The position numbers and the translations under genes are program-made. A stretch of DNA of 64,000 bases from Rhinolophus ferrumequinum (lineage: Eukaryota; Chordata; Mammalia; Chiroptera; Rhinolophidae). Within the stretch, counting starts at the first letter, position 1; each line of letters opens with the position of its first letter. The stretch lies in assembly GCF_004115265.2 (NCBI RefSeq), contig NC_046297.1, positions 4,522,001-4,586,000 of the forward strand, given 5' to 3'. A model generated the notes under the pieces. The model worked only from the letters and a program-made list of their open reading frames with translations, made no database searches and had not been told where the DNA came from. This document shows, piece after piece, positions 23,731-34,879 of the stretch.

Positions 23731-24638
23731 TAAAATGCATCTCTTTTATACCACCTCACCCCAGTCAAAATGGCTATCATCAATAAATCAACAAACAACA
23801 AGTGCTGGCGCGGATGTGGAGAAAAGGGAACACTTGTGCACTGTTGGTGGGATTGCAGATTGGTGCAGCCACTATGGAAAACAGTATGGAGGTATCTCAA
23901 AAATCTGAAAATGGAACTACCCTATGATCCAGTAATTCCACTCCTAGGTATCTATCCGGAGAAATCCAAAACTCCAATTCAAAAATCTCTATGCACTCCT
24001 ATGTTTATTGCAGCACTATACACAATAGCTAAGACAAGGAAACAACCGAAATGCCCATCGGTAGATGACTGGATTAAGAAACTGTGGTACATTTATACAA
24101 TGGAGTATTACTCAGCCATAAAGAAGAAAGAAATCTTACCATTTGCAACAACATGGATGGACCTAGAGAACATTATGTTAAGTGAAATAAGTCAGACAGA
24201 GAAAGATAAGTACCATATGATCTCACTTATATGCGGAATCTAAAGAAAAGAATAAGTGAATGAACTAATCAGAAACAGTTTTGGAGACAAAGAGGAAAAA
24301 CTGAGGGTTGCTAGATGGGCAGGGGGGTGGTGGTGAGGGGATTAGAAAACAATCGGTAACCACAAGATGGCCATGGGGTTTTGAAAATTAATCTGGGGAA
24401 CGTAATTTAGTGGTTACCAGAGGGTAAGGGGGTAGCGGGGTGGGAGATGAGGGTAAGGGGGATCAAATATATGGTGATGGAAGGAGAACTGACTCTGGGT
24501 GGTGAACACACAATGTAATTTATACATGATGTGATACAGAATTGTGCACCTGAAATCTATGTAATTTTACTAACAATTGTCACCCCAATAAATTAAAAAA
24601 TAAATAAATAAATAAATAAATAAAATGCATCTCTTTTA
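23731..24638 (+). mobile_element. young 5'-truncated L1 with 18-bp target duplication
   Basis: The element spans 23,749-24,620 (872 bases) and is bracketed by perfect copies of TAAAATGCATCTCTTTTA at 23,731-23,748 and 24,621-24,638. Its plus strand keeps the last 157 ORF2 codons open from 23,770 to the stop at 24,241-24,243 (motifs [20 protein letters not shown] and YYSAIKKKE). A G-rich 3' UTR follows, then CCCCAATAAATTAAAAAA and a (TAAA)n tail. The perfect duplication, open frame and intact tail show recent retrotransposition. Full-length L1 is about 6 kb, so about 85 percent is missing at the 5' end. Confidence 0.92.
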
Positions 24639-25720
24639 GACAACATACAGTTCGATCATTTTAAATACACGTTTCCAGTTTCTGCTTTTTAATTGGAGAG
24701 TTTAATTCTTTTGCATTTTAATGTAACTACTGATAAGGAAGGAGACTGCCTGCTGTTTTGCTCTTTGTTTTCTATATGTCTTATATCTTTCCTACCCTTC
24801 AGTTCGTCCATTACTGCCTTCTTTTATGTTAGTTATTTCCTAGGGTCCCATTTTAATTCCTTTGTCATTTCTTTTACTACATATTGAGATCATCCAGTCT
24901 GCGGAACAAAAGAAAAAAAGAATGAAGCAAAAAATGAATACAGTGTTGGAAACTTATGGGGCACTATCATATGCATAATGCCAGCCCTAGAAGGAGAAGA
25001 AAAGAGGAAGGAACAGAAAAAAATATTTGAAAAAAATAATGGCAGAAAACAAAAATTTGAAGAAAAACATTATCTACACATCCAAAAATCTCTATAAACT
25101 CCAAGTAGGATAAGGTCAAAAAGAGCCACACTGAGACACATCATATCTAACCATCAAAAGACAAAGACTCTTGAGTATAAGAGACAAATGACTCATCCCC
25201 TGAATAAGATTGACAGCTGATTTTTCATCAGAAAACATGGAGGCCAGAAAGCTATGGGCCGATGACTGCTCAAATCTAGTAAACTCTTCTAGTGAATTTT
25301 TTATTTCAGTTACTGTACTTTTCAGCTCTAGAATTTCTATTTTGTTCTTTTAAAAATATAATTTCTCTCTTTTTATTGATATTCTTGATATGGTAACACT
25401 TCATTCTGATGTTTTCCTTTAGTTCTTTATATATGGTTTCTTTTAGCTTTTTGAACATATTTTAAATCGTTCATTTAAAGTCTTTTTCTGGTGAATCCAA
25501 TATCTGGATCTCTTCAGGGACAGCGCCTACTAATTTCTATTTTTCCTGCATGTAGGACATGTAATCTTTTTTTTTTTTCCTTTCATGCTTTATAATTTTG
25601 GTTGAATATTGGACATTTTGAATATTGTAATGTGGCAACTCTGGAAATCAGATTCTCTCCTCTCTCCAAGGTTTGTTCTTTGTTGATCATTTTACTTGCT
25701 GGTGTTTATTTGTTCAATGA
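24639..25720. mobile_element. old L1 pieces in mixed orientation
   Basis: 24,639-24,890 continues the antisense L1. 24,895-25,285 reads in the opposite (+) sense: CAAAAATCTCTATAAACTCC, AAGTAGGATAAGGTCAAAAA and CATCAGAAAACATGGAGGCC are L1 sense phrases. 25,290-25,720 is antisense again (TTGGACATTTTGAATATTGT, AATGTGGCAACTCTGGAAAT). The mixed orientation suggests an inversion, or several L1s inserted into each other. Confidence 0.6.
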
Positions 25721-25871
25721 CTTTAATGACCTAACTCTGTAAAGTCTGTATTGTTTGTCAAGTGCGGCCACTGAAGTCACTGTTCTGTTAGATTATTAGT
25801 CAGCAAATGATTAGACACATATTCCCCTAAATGCCGGGGACCAAAACTATTTCAAACTTTTTGCCAAGGGG

Positions 25872-25905
<34 letters not shown>
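25872..25905 (+). repeat. (GT)n microsatellite
   Basis: About 17 GT units. Confidence 0.9.
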
Positions 25906-25906
<1 letters not shown>

Positions 25907-25909
25907 GAG

Positions 25910-27200
25910 GCATGCTTTCAACACTCAGCCCAGAAGTGTACAAATGTGTCTTAGCGTTCATTTTCTCACTTTCTCCTTGTGCAGAGGCTCAAGGTCAGCC
26001 AGAGGTCAGATCCTAGGACGTTCTCGAGCATACATGGCATTCTAGATTCCTAGGAATAGGTGTGAGCTTTTTAAAGCCTTTATGGACATCTCATTTTCCA
26101 GCCTTTCCTCCCAAGCTTTTTAGTTTATGCCAACCGCTACTGGTATCGATAGCCTCAGGTAGCAGCAACTCAACCATTTGCCTGTAAAAAGCTCCAGAAA
26201 AATGTCCCCCTCCCTCCTAATAGCTTTTGAACTGGGCCAGTTCCAAATCTGGGCAGATAAAGACAAGTCTTTCCAGTTGGTCTTCCATGGAGCCACCAGA
26301 TAAAAAGAAAATAATTACGATTCTTTGCAAATGAGGTCCAGTCTGTCCCTCTGGCACTAGGAACGCAGGCTGTTCTTTTCAAGGCGACCTCTGAGCTGGG
26401 GTGTGGTGGACGGGCCTGGAGAAAGTTGAAATTCCACAGAGCTCACTGTTCTTCCTGAGATTCATCATTTTCCCCGAAGAAGTACTCCCCGGTGGCTGCA
26501 AGCCTGTAGTTCATTTCCAGAGTTCAGAGAAAGTTGATTCTGACCATTTTTGCCAGTTTTTTGGGTTTTTTTTTCCTTTGCTGTGATAGAGGGGCAGAAT
26601 ATTGGAATTCCTCTCTCTACCTTTTTCACTGACATTGCTCCTCTCTGTATACCCTTTTGTTATTTCTTCATAGGACAACAATTGTGTAATATAATTTTCC
26701 ATTGAAAAAGTTGACAGATAATCCAGTCTTTCCTTTAGCATAGTTAACTAAACTTAAAAAAAAAAAAATGGATGGTGTAGAAAGATTTCTTGCAGCCTGT
26801 GAGCCGTGCCACATTTCTAACTTCCTCCAGCTTCCTGCTCAGGCAGGTCTTCTTGCTGGAGCAAGCCTTCAGAGAATGCCAGCTGTCTGATCACAGTTGG
26901 AGTGGCTCCTACACCTAATCCCCTGGCAGGGAGATACAGCTTGGTGTGTTCTTGGGCCCTTCCTCTCCCCTCTGCTCCTGTCCACATCGGGCAGGCCCTG
27001 GGGTTGAGGGGAAAACCTGGAAGCCTGGACCTTCGTGTACCCTGCACAGGGCGCAGCGCAGCCTGAGTCTCACACCCCTGTCTAGGGATCACAAACAGGG
27101 TCCCAATGTTCTCTGACAACCGCCAGAGGCAAGTCGTCACAGGAGGCCAGGTAGATGTGAAGGTTGTGCTGACATTCTCCCGACACCTCTCATACCTTAG
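25910..27200. other. intergenic, no gene seen
   Basis: No gene or nameable repeat. An A run lies at 26,756-26,768. The minus-strand open frame at 26,817-27,206 (129 codons) has no family resemblance that I can see. Confidence 0.5.
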
Positions 27201-27204
27201 GACC

Positions 27205-27692
27205 ACCAGCAGGGCATATACAAAATAAGTACAAAACTAACTATACAGACAACCCAAATACCCGCCATTTGATGGCTGAATAAACAGCGTGTGGTCTAGC
27301 CCTACCAGGAACTATTTATTATTCAGCTATAAAAAGAAATGATACAGGCTGCAACATGGGTAGACCGTGAAAACATTGTTAAATGAAAGAAGCCAGTCAC
27401 ACACGAGCACATGTTATATGATTCCACTTATAGGTACCATCCAGAATGGGCAAATCTGTAGAGACAGTGAGTAGCTTAGTGGTTGCCTGGATTTCGAGGG
27501 TTGGGGGTGGGAAACAGGAGGGTGTGGTGATGGGTTCAGGGTTTCTTCCTGGGGTGATGAAAATACACTAAACTTAGAGCATGGTGATGGCTGCACGACT
27601 CTGTGACTATACTAAAATCCACCGACTTGTACAGTTTAAAGGTATCGTTTGGTGTTTTGTGTGCTATATCGCAATAAAGTTGTTAAGAATTA
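27205..27692 (+). mobile_element. L1 3' end fragment (old)
   Basis: Phrases such as TTATTATTCAGCTATAAAAA, GTTATATGATTCCACTTATA, GGTTGCCTGGATTTCGAGGG and CTTGTACAGTTTAAAGGTAT follow the 3' end of L1M-type elements, finishing with CAATAAAGTTGTTAAG. Sense orientation is plus. The element is clearly diverged. Confidence 0.75.
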
Positions 27693-27874
27693 TGAGTACA
27701 CAGGGGGACCCCACGGCCAGGGCAGCCCGCCTCGGGCACTTGCTAAGCTGCTGCCCCTCTTCCGTCTCCCTGGGGGTGAGCTCTGAGCTGAGGCAGGGGC
27801 CCTGCCAGGCAGGAGCCCTGAGGCTGCCGCTGCTCTAGCTCTTGGAAACCTGCCTTTGATATACACCAGACAGT

Positions 27875-27968
27875 TTTCTCTTTCCTTTCAGTGTTCCGCT
27901 CCTTTCCTCTCCTTTTTTTAATTCTCTTTTTCTTTTCTTTCCTTTCCTTCCTTCTTCCCTTCCTTCCT
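27875..27968 (+). repeat. polypyrimidine (CT-rich) tract
   Basis: Almost pure C/T sequence with TTCC and TTTC units, giving a strong strand asymmetry. No function is assigned. Confidence 0.8.
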
Positions 27969-27969
27969 G

Positions 27970-28785
27970 ACTCATTTCTTGGGAACAAGCTCACGGGTTC
28001 AGGTGATGGGAGGTGGGATGAAAGGAGGCGGGGACATTTCAAACAATGTATCGATACATGAGCAATAGCTCCTGGAAGTAACAACAATGTTACAACCATG
28101 TAACAACAGAAGTAGCAACCCAATCTTTTCTGCCCTTGATCTGTGGGCCCCAGTCCTGACGCTGCACCTGGAGGCAGCAGCCAGAAAATCAGAGTTGGCC
28201 TCAGAAGCAGTACTAGGTTTCACAGGCACCTTCAGAATCCTACCTGAGGGACACCTCCGCTCATGGTTCCACCCCACACCCCACTCTGTGGTTCAGAAGT
28301 CCCCTGTGAACACACACAGACGTCGGATTCCTTCACAGTCATTTCTAGAACTGTGCCCATGCCGTTCTTTCGACAACTTTGATTTGGTTAGCTTTGCGCT
28401 GACTCACGGACATCTACAGAACTAGAACATTCTGACCCCGGGAAACCCATCATGAGTGAATTCCTATCTTGAGTTGGGCGCATAGTCAGGGCGGGTGGGT
28501 ATGTGAGTCTTCCAACGCTTTTGAAACTTGAAGATCCTTTCTGAAATGGGAACCCTCTCCCGTCCTCTACCGGGCTTATGATTCAGGTTTTCGGGTGTGA
28601 GTGCTCTCCGAGCCCGGACCAGCGTGGATCTGCGCGTGTTCTAACTTCGCAGCAACCAAACGAAGCTGTGCCTGTGTGTTTATAACCAGAGCCCACAAAT
28701 GGCGTGAACCGCCTTAGGAGGTGTAATGCCTAGCGATTCTTCCTGGACTAAATGAATCCTTGAACTTGTTTCAGCCAGAAGGACA
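27970..28785. other. intergenic, no gene seen
   Basis: Unique-looking sequence leading up to the CpG island. No gene or repeat is recognised. Confidence 0.5.
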
Positions 28786-28789
28786 GCCT

Positions 28790-29430
28790 GTGGGTCGCAG
28801 AGGGCGAGCAGGACCGCTCTGCCCGAGGAGGCAGAAAGCGCCGCCGGCCACCGCGGGGTTCCCGACAAGGTGTGTTGCCACCTGAGCCCACAAGGTGCGC
28901 TCCCACCAGGCTCCTGGTGCCTGAGAGTCACCTCCGCGGCTGCGAGCAGGGTGGGCGCTGGCACAAACGTAACTGGCCACATTGTCTCCCTGTGATTATT
29001 TGGAAGCAGAGGGAGCTGTCTCTGATGACGGGCCACATTCACCAGGAGGGCTCCTTGATGCGGGCCTCGCGGGGCTGCGCGCTGGCAGTTTTTGTTGTGG
29101 AACAAAAGCCTGACTCCCAGCTGTGGCGCCAAAATCTGGCTCACACTGTACGAGTAACTGACAGCTGGGGAGCCTGGCGCAGGGGCGGCCGGCGGGGCTC
29201 CTCCAATAGCGGTCGCCCCTGTCTGCAGCCCCGCGTGTTTACAGCAAGGCAGCGACGGGGAAAACCAGGACCTGGAGTGCTCGGAGTGGGCGAGCGCCCC
29301 GGGAGGAAAGGGACAGTGCGCGCGCGGCCCGCGGCCGGGAGGAAGCCGCGCGGGGGCCCGGGGCCTGCCTGCCGCTCCACGCTGTGAGTGTATTTGGGTG
29401 ACACCTGCAAGAAATTTCCCCGGCGCCGCG
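28790..29430. promoter_or_regulatory. orphan CpG island, candidate promoter
   Basis: CpG dinucleotides become dense, with about 27 counted by eye between 29,161 and 29,400, while flanking sequence has few. The core has GCGCGCGCGGCCCGCGGCCG and a CCAAT pentamer at 29,202-29,206. The sequence CACGCT followed by GTGAGTG at about 29,383 looks like a strong plus-strand splice donor at the downstream edge, as expected for a non-coding first exon. No coding sequence is recognised. The nearest genes are PAG1 (ending 17.5 kb upstream) and ZNF704 (coding start 11.5 kb downstream, same strand), so it may be an alternative ZNF704 promoter, a lncRNA promoter or an enhancer. Confidence 0.55.
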
Positions 29431-29979
29431 TTCCTTCTGACTTCCTGTGTACAGTCCCAGGGCGATAAAGCAACCGAGAATGTGTCCCCATCACTGATAG
29501 ATAACCGCTGAAGTCCTCAGTCCCCTACCAGGTACTCTGAAGTGACACAGAGGTGAGAGAAGCTGAAGGAGTGATGGCTCATCTGTTAGAGATTTGCAAA
29601 CCTTCAAGCAAAATGTCACAGCCATGTCCTTAATGAGGACTTCTTAAACACGGACTTGCGCGTGCTGCCTCTTGTGCAGCGAACCATGTAAGGACAGAGA
29701 ACATGTTCCCCCCCCCTTGAGTAGTGAATATGTTAACATAGCAGAGGCAGGTCTCAGAGTGTGACTTGCAAAATGAATTTGCAAGATCTGGATTTGTTAC
29801 ATGCCCGGCCAAAAAGAAACACATCCACGTGGACACTGGGAGATGGGAAGAGCATCCAGCTCTGGGGGGTGTGGAAGTGAAATGATTTCCAGTTTGTAGT
29901 GTCTGGGTTGGAGGCAGTCGAGCTCGGAGGTCGAAGGGCAGCTCAGGAGTCGGCCCACCTAAGGGCCCCACTGCTTCTG

Positions 29980-30145
29980 CACCTGTTGGTTGTGTGATTT
30001 TGGACAAGACTTTTCTGGGTCTCCATTTTCTCATCAATAAAGTGGAGGTAAAACATCCAGATTTGCTGTGAAGATTTAAGGGGATAATTTGTGTAACATG
30101 GCTAGCACTTAGAAAGCACACAATTAGCAAATGTGGTTATTTGTT
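29980..30145 (+). repeat. MIR SINE fragment
   Basis: GTGTGATTTTGGACAAGACT, then GGTCTCCATTTTCTCATC and AATAAAGTGGAGGTAAAAC, then GATTTAAGGGGATAATTTGT, is the MIR core and 3' part. Confidence 0.7.
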
Positions 30146-30284
30146 GCCAACACATGATGGAGAACTTTCCAGAACTAATGGTGTGATCATAGCTACATTC
30201 TTCCTCATGAAGAGAAAAGCATTTAGGACTATACACCTGGCACATTTGAGCACCCCATTAGTGTCAGTGATACTGCTGCTGAAA

Positions 30285-30475
30285 TCAGACAAATCTTGGC
30301 TCTGCCAGTTACCAGTCATGTTTCTTCGTCTCTCTTTGCCTTAGTTTCCACATCTGTAAAATGGGTATAATAAGAGTACCTACCTCATAGGACTAGGGAG
30401 AGGATCAAATGAGATGACGCGGGTAGAGAAGCTGGCACCTGGCAACACTCAGTAAGTGCCAGCTATTGTTATCAC
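30285..30475 (+). repeat. MIR SINE
   Basis: TTGGCTCTGCCAGTTACCAG, TTGCCTTAGTTTCCACATCT, GTAAAATGGGTATAATAAGA and ACCTCATAGGACTAGGGAG are in MIR order, ending in CAGTAAGTGCCAGCTATTGT. It is well preserved for a MIR. Confidence 0.85.
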
Positions 30476-30744
30476 CTGATAAAGCATGTTATGGATGATC
30501 ATTCCAGAAACTATGTCCTGGTGATGGACTTTATTTTTTTTATTTTTTTAATTTTTTTGCAGTATAACTTAAGGACATGAGGAGAACGATGTTTTCCTTA
30601 GGAACATGCCCTGTCTGTGCTTCTCGTCCCTTGAGAGCTGGGTCCTCTCCCTCTCTCGAGGCTCCTCATGTTCTTCAGCTGCCCTAGCTGCCCAGGGCTC
30701 TGCATTCGGACGTCCACCCGACCTGTCCTCTCTGTCGCGCTTTT

Positions 30745-31060
30745 TGTTACAATTGTTATTTTGAGATCATTGTAGATTTGCATGCTGTTGTAGGAAGGAA
30801 TACAGACAGACCCTGTGTGCCCTTCACCCCATTTCCCCCAGGGGTAACCTCCAGTCCAAAAGCACAATGTCACAACCAGGAAAACCGACACTTATACAAT
30901 AATCTACCTCATTCAGATTTCACCAGTTTTACAGGCAGCCCTGTGTGTGGGTATATTTAGTTCTATGCAATTCTATCACCTGTGCAGATTTGTGGGATCA
31001 CGGCCACATCAAGACACAGAGCAGCCTGTCACACGGGTCCCTTGCCTGTCACTCTTTTTT
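30745..31060. mobile_element. L1ME-type fragment
   Basis: TTTTGAGATCATTGTAGATT, GTGTGCCCTTCACCCCATTT and TTTAGTTCTATGCAATTCTA match an ancient L1-derived block. The same family is seen at 55.87-56.23 kb. Confidence 0.6.
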
Positions 31061-31401
31061 GCCCCAGACCTTCCCTGATCCCCACCATTTTCCCACAAAG
31101 CTTTTCTCTGCTGAGTTCAAAGACCTGCTAAGATTTCTGGCTCGGGTACTAGTGGACAATGACGGTTGAGTGGGTCATACCCACAAGACAGTTGTATTCT
31201 CCGAGAACAGTTGAATGATTTCACTCTGGGGACTGAGCAATGGGAGGACATCAGGGAGCAAGCAGAAAGAAAATGTGGCTCAGAATTATCACTCAACTCC
31301 AAGGCACATGAGAAAAATTTGGGGGTGACATGGGGAAGAAACGAGGAGGACTCTTATGGGACCGAAACTCCACCAGGCTGAACCATCCAGGTGAAAGTTA
31401 A

Positions 31402-31450
31402 AACACACACACACACACACACACTCACACACACACTCACACACACACAG
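31402..31450 (+). repeat. (CA)n microsatellite, interrupted
   Basis: CA repeat with periodic TCACAC interruptions, extending imperfectly to about 31,470. Confidence 0.9.
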
Positions 31451-31482
31451 GCTACACTCACACATACACACTGTCTTAGTCT

Positions 31483-31798
31483 GTTCATGCGTCTATAACA
31501 AAGCACCGTATTGACTGGGTGGCCTGTAAAGGACCGACATTTGGTTTCATGGCCCCGGCACATTCAGCGTCTGTTAGGGCCACACGTCCTCACAGACAGC
31601 GGGCTTCTCATTGCGTCCTCACAGGGTGGAAGGGTGAGAGAGCTCTCGTGGTCTCCTGTACGAGGGCCCTAATCCTATTCATGGGGACTCTGCCCTCATG
31701 ACCCAATCACCTCCCAGAGGGCCCACCTCCTAATGCCATCACCTGGGGGTGAGCTTTCACCATATAAACTTTGGGGAAAGATGCATTCAGACAACACC
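31483..31798 (-). mobile_element. MLT1-type (MaLR) solo LTR
   Basis: Read on the minus strand it follows the MLT1 LTR: on plus it opens CTTAGTCTGTTCATGCGTCT, has GACTGGGTGGCCTGTAAA, CATTGCGTCCTCACAGGGTG and CCTCATGACCCAATCACCTC, and closes with CATTCAGACAACACC. No internal region is seen. MaLR LTRs are old fossils shared across placental mammals. Confidence 0.8.
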
Positions 31799-32086
31799 TA
31801 CGTGTGGTCTTTAAATCTTTCAGACAAAGCCCCCACCTATGACCCACCGGAATCGGTGTAGATTTCTTTGCCTGCTCTGAGGTTCAAAACCAAGTGTTAG
31901 AGTGAGCACCCTTGTCAAAAGAGAGATGCTGTAAGCCCCAAATATAAGCCGTTGGCCTCTTTCTGGGATGATTTCGGGAGATAAGGTATCACATATTTCA
32001 GCATCGATGCGTAAAAGCCAAAGCACACTGAGGCAGAATACACCTAGGCGAAACAGAAGAAAACCTTTGATATGTGGATTATTATA

Positions 32087-32220
32087 CGGGGGGGGGGGGG
32101 GGGAGAAAAAGCATCCACATTTTAAGGAAGGAAAACACTGTATTAGTTGTACTACTCAATATATACTGATAACCAAAGATGGATACAAGTCATGTCTATG
32201 CATTTTTTTGGCACCCCCGG
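32087..32220. mobile_element. mariner MITE, short form
   Basis: The right end GCATTTTTTTGGCACCCCCGG is the inverted counterpart of a left end now swollen to a run of about 16 G. TA lies on both sides (32,085-32,086 and 32,221-32,222). The interior (ACATTTTAAGGAAGGAAAAC, CAATATATACTGATAACCAA) is the reverse complement of the element at 7338-7578, but the transposase part is deleted, leaving 134 bases. Confidence 0.75.
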
Positions 32221-32269
32221 TATATAACGTAGGAAGTTACCAAAGACCCAAGACGCTCATATTTTCTTG

Positions 32270-32352
32270 CTGCTCACCCTTCTTGTCTCTTTCTCTTTCT
32301 TCTCTTTCCTTTTCTGTTCCTCTTCATTTCTCTTCTCTTCCCTCCTCTTAAC
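32270..32352 (+). repeat. polypyrimidine tract
   Basis: C/T-rich run made of TCTTTC and TTCTC units, with few purines. Confidence 0.75.
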
Positions 32353-32470
32353 TTCTGGAAAGGAGCAAGCCACAACAGTATTTACCCCAGGTTTTGACTG
32401 GAATTTCTGTTTAAGCCAAGGGCCTGGGAAGGCAGCTTTACCTGCCATGTGGCAAGAGGAAGCAAGACAT

Positions 32471-32525
32471 CGGTGGTGATGGTGGTGGTGATGGTGGTGG
32501 TGGTGGTGGTGATGGTGGCAGTGGC
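32471..32525 (+). repeat. GGT/GAT trinucleotide microsatellite
   Basis: Imperfect GGTGGT and GATGGT units over about 55 bases. Confidence 0.85.
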
Positions 32526-32529
32526 TGTG

Positions 32530-34370
32530 ACTGGGTAAACAGAGGGGTCATCATTGGAGGCATGGGGACAGTGGAGTTGGTATGCAGGAGGTGGTGGGAC
32601 AAGCAGTTCCCCCTTCGCTTTTGCAGAGACGAGAGGAAACAACGGCCAGGAATCGCTGCATCCACAGCGAGAAAAATGGAAGATGGTCAGGCTTGCTGCT
32701 CCCTGCTCTGCCCTCCTTCACCCATGCACGCTGTGGGCCGCACAGACAGTGTTTACATCTGCAGTGGTTTAGGGAAAATTCTTGACTCTAGTAAGCATGG
32801 TGAGCACTGAGAATTTTTACACTCCTTACAAAATGCAGCTTCTGGTTTCTTTTTCATATTAACAGGCATAACAATAACAACAACAGAAAGAAATTTACAA
32901 CTAGCTTTTAAGGAACCCTAGGGGCATTTCTATGGGCATGTGCTGAGGTCTCATTATATGGGAGGGCTTCCCAGACTCTTCTAATAGGCTGCTGGGGTTA
33001 ATTCAGGTACTTCTCCCCTCTGGGATAGCCTGACAATAAAATAAACATGGGAACTAAAATGGGGTAGTTCCTGGAGGTGCAGGGGATGGATGAGAAGCTT
33101 CTAAGGTCTTACCACCAGGGCGAGTGGCTACCTCGCTGGACAGAGCAGCGACCTTTCCATCATCACAGAATGAATGCACCAGCAGATGAACCATTCATAT
33201 GCTCATATTTGTACTCCTGTTAAGTGTGTCAGAGGGCGTCGGTTTAGTGTTGTGAAAACCATTGCTTATTAGAGATATTATCATAATGCTGCTGATGATT
33301 TAAACTCAGAAATATTTCTCTTCGCATGAAAGGATTAACCAAGGGTTGTTAACTAAAATACACACAGGAAAGCATGTAATCAGTAACTAAGTAAAGGAGA
33401 ATCAAATCGGAACACCGAATTTTAAGAATTCATCCCAGCAATCACACATCTCATACTATAAGGAAATTATTATGTTAGATAAACATATAAACAAAATAAT
33501 GGAGGCTGAAAGGAAGCCTTGATGGAAAAAAACATTTTTTTTTATGGAAAACAAGAACTGAAGGAAAGTGATAAGGGACGAAGTCCAGCAGAAGCTGTCA
33601 GTACAAACGTTGTCCAGGGAGAAGGAGTGATAAGAACTTGTAAATAAAATCTGCAAAGAAAGGAAAAGAAAGAGCTACAGGTAAGTCTATAGCTTTGGGA
33701 GGAAAACGGGAAAAAATGTGAAAACAACAAAGTACTTACAAAAAATATGACGGTCGGATTTTTACTGTCGAGAACACGTACAAGTGGAAAGGAAAACCCA
33801 GACTCACAGGCATGTGGATAAAGGATAAGAAGAAAATTCACACAAAGTGAAATGAAACTTGAACACATGGGGAAAGACTTTTCTTTCTTAATGATCAAAA
33901 AAAAAAATTAAAACAAAATGAGATTTTATGGAACATTTATCAAAGTAGCAAAGAGGGAAAGACGGAAAGAGTGAGATATGATGAAAGCAAAGCAGAGAAC
34001 AGGAAACCGGCCACTTTACCATGGTTGTCAGAATGTAAACTGAGGCAACGCCCCCAGAAGCCTAGTAAAATGTACCCTTTGACCACTGATTCCACTTCTG
34101 GCACCGAAACTAAGGAAAGAATCCAAAAAATGTATAATGCTTTCTGTACAAAATAGCAAGGCATAGTGAAATCATGGCACCACGGCTTGACAGAATAGTC
34201 TCTAGTAAAAATTGTGCTATGAAAAATTTTTTAAATGCGCTAGGCAGCATTTGAATACATTCTAGTTTAAAAGCCCCAAAATGCAGAAAGTAGGAGACTC
34301 TCTCTGCCTCTTGCCTCAATCCCATTATGTCTCCCGAGGTTGGAAGGTATCTTTCAGACACTGCACCATC
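32530..34370. other. intergenic, no gene seen
   Basis: No recognised gene. The purine-rich, A-rich part at 33,480-34,170 could be worn L1 5' sequence, but I cannot support it. Confidence 0.45.
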
Positions 34371-34399
34371 TCTCTATCCATCTTTCCATCTGAAATCCT

Positions 34400-34870
34400 A
34401 CTATGTGCAAGGATAAAGCACATTTGTGGGGTTTCGTTCTAAACACAAATGAGATCACGTTTGAATATTACTTTATCACTTGCCCTTTTCACTTAAAAAT
34501 TAGAACTCTTTATAGTGACTTCCTCTTTCGAGCGACTGCATAGTAGCTCACACATTGTCAGAGACATGTTTGTTTTTTTAAAACCATTCTCCTTTTGATG
34601 AATATTCATGCTGTTTTCAATATTTTGCTGTAAAATCCTGTGCTGCATCAAATACCCTGTCTGTGTGTCTTTGTGCTCATGTACCATATTTTTCTAGGCT
34701 AGCGAGCTCGAGGTGGAATTGCTGGGTCAGATGGCAGATGCATTTTGGACTTATAATAGTATTGCCATAGTATACATAAGTACCTATTTCTCCATACTCT
34801 CAGTAACACTGAATATTATCAAAGCTTTAAAATGTCTACCAGTCTGATCGGTGAACAGTATACTTAATTG
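34400..34870 (-). mobile_element. old L1 fragment, antisense
   Basis: GGTGGAATTGCTGGGTCAGA with upstream TGATGAATATTCATGCTGTT and downstream ACTCTCAGTAACACTGAATA mirrors the antisense of L1 ORF2 (GTGGAATTGCTGGGTCATATGG pattern). It is heavily diverged. Confidence 0.6.
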
Positions 34871-34879
34871 TTTTAATAA

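Noticed and set aside
28872-29387. 171-codon open frame over the orphan CpG island
   Set aside because: GC-driven open frame with no recognisable domain; the regulatory reading of the island is better supported.
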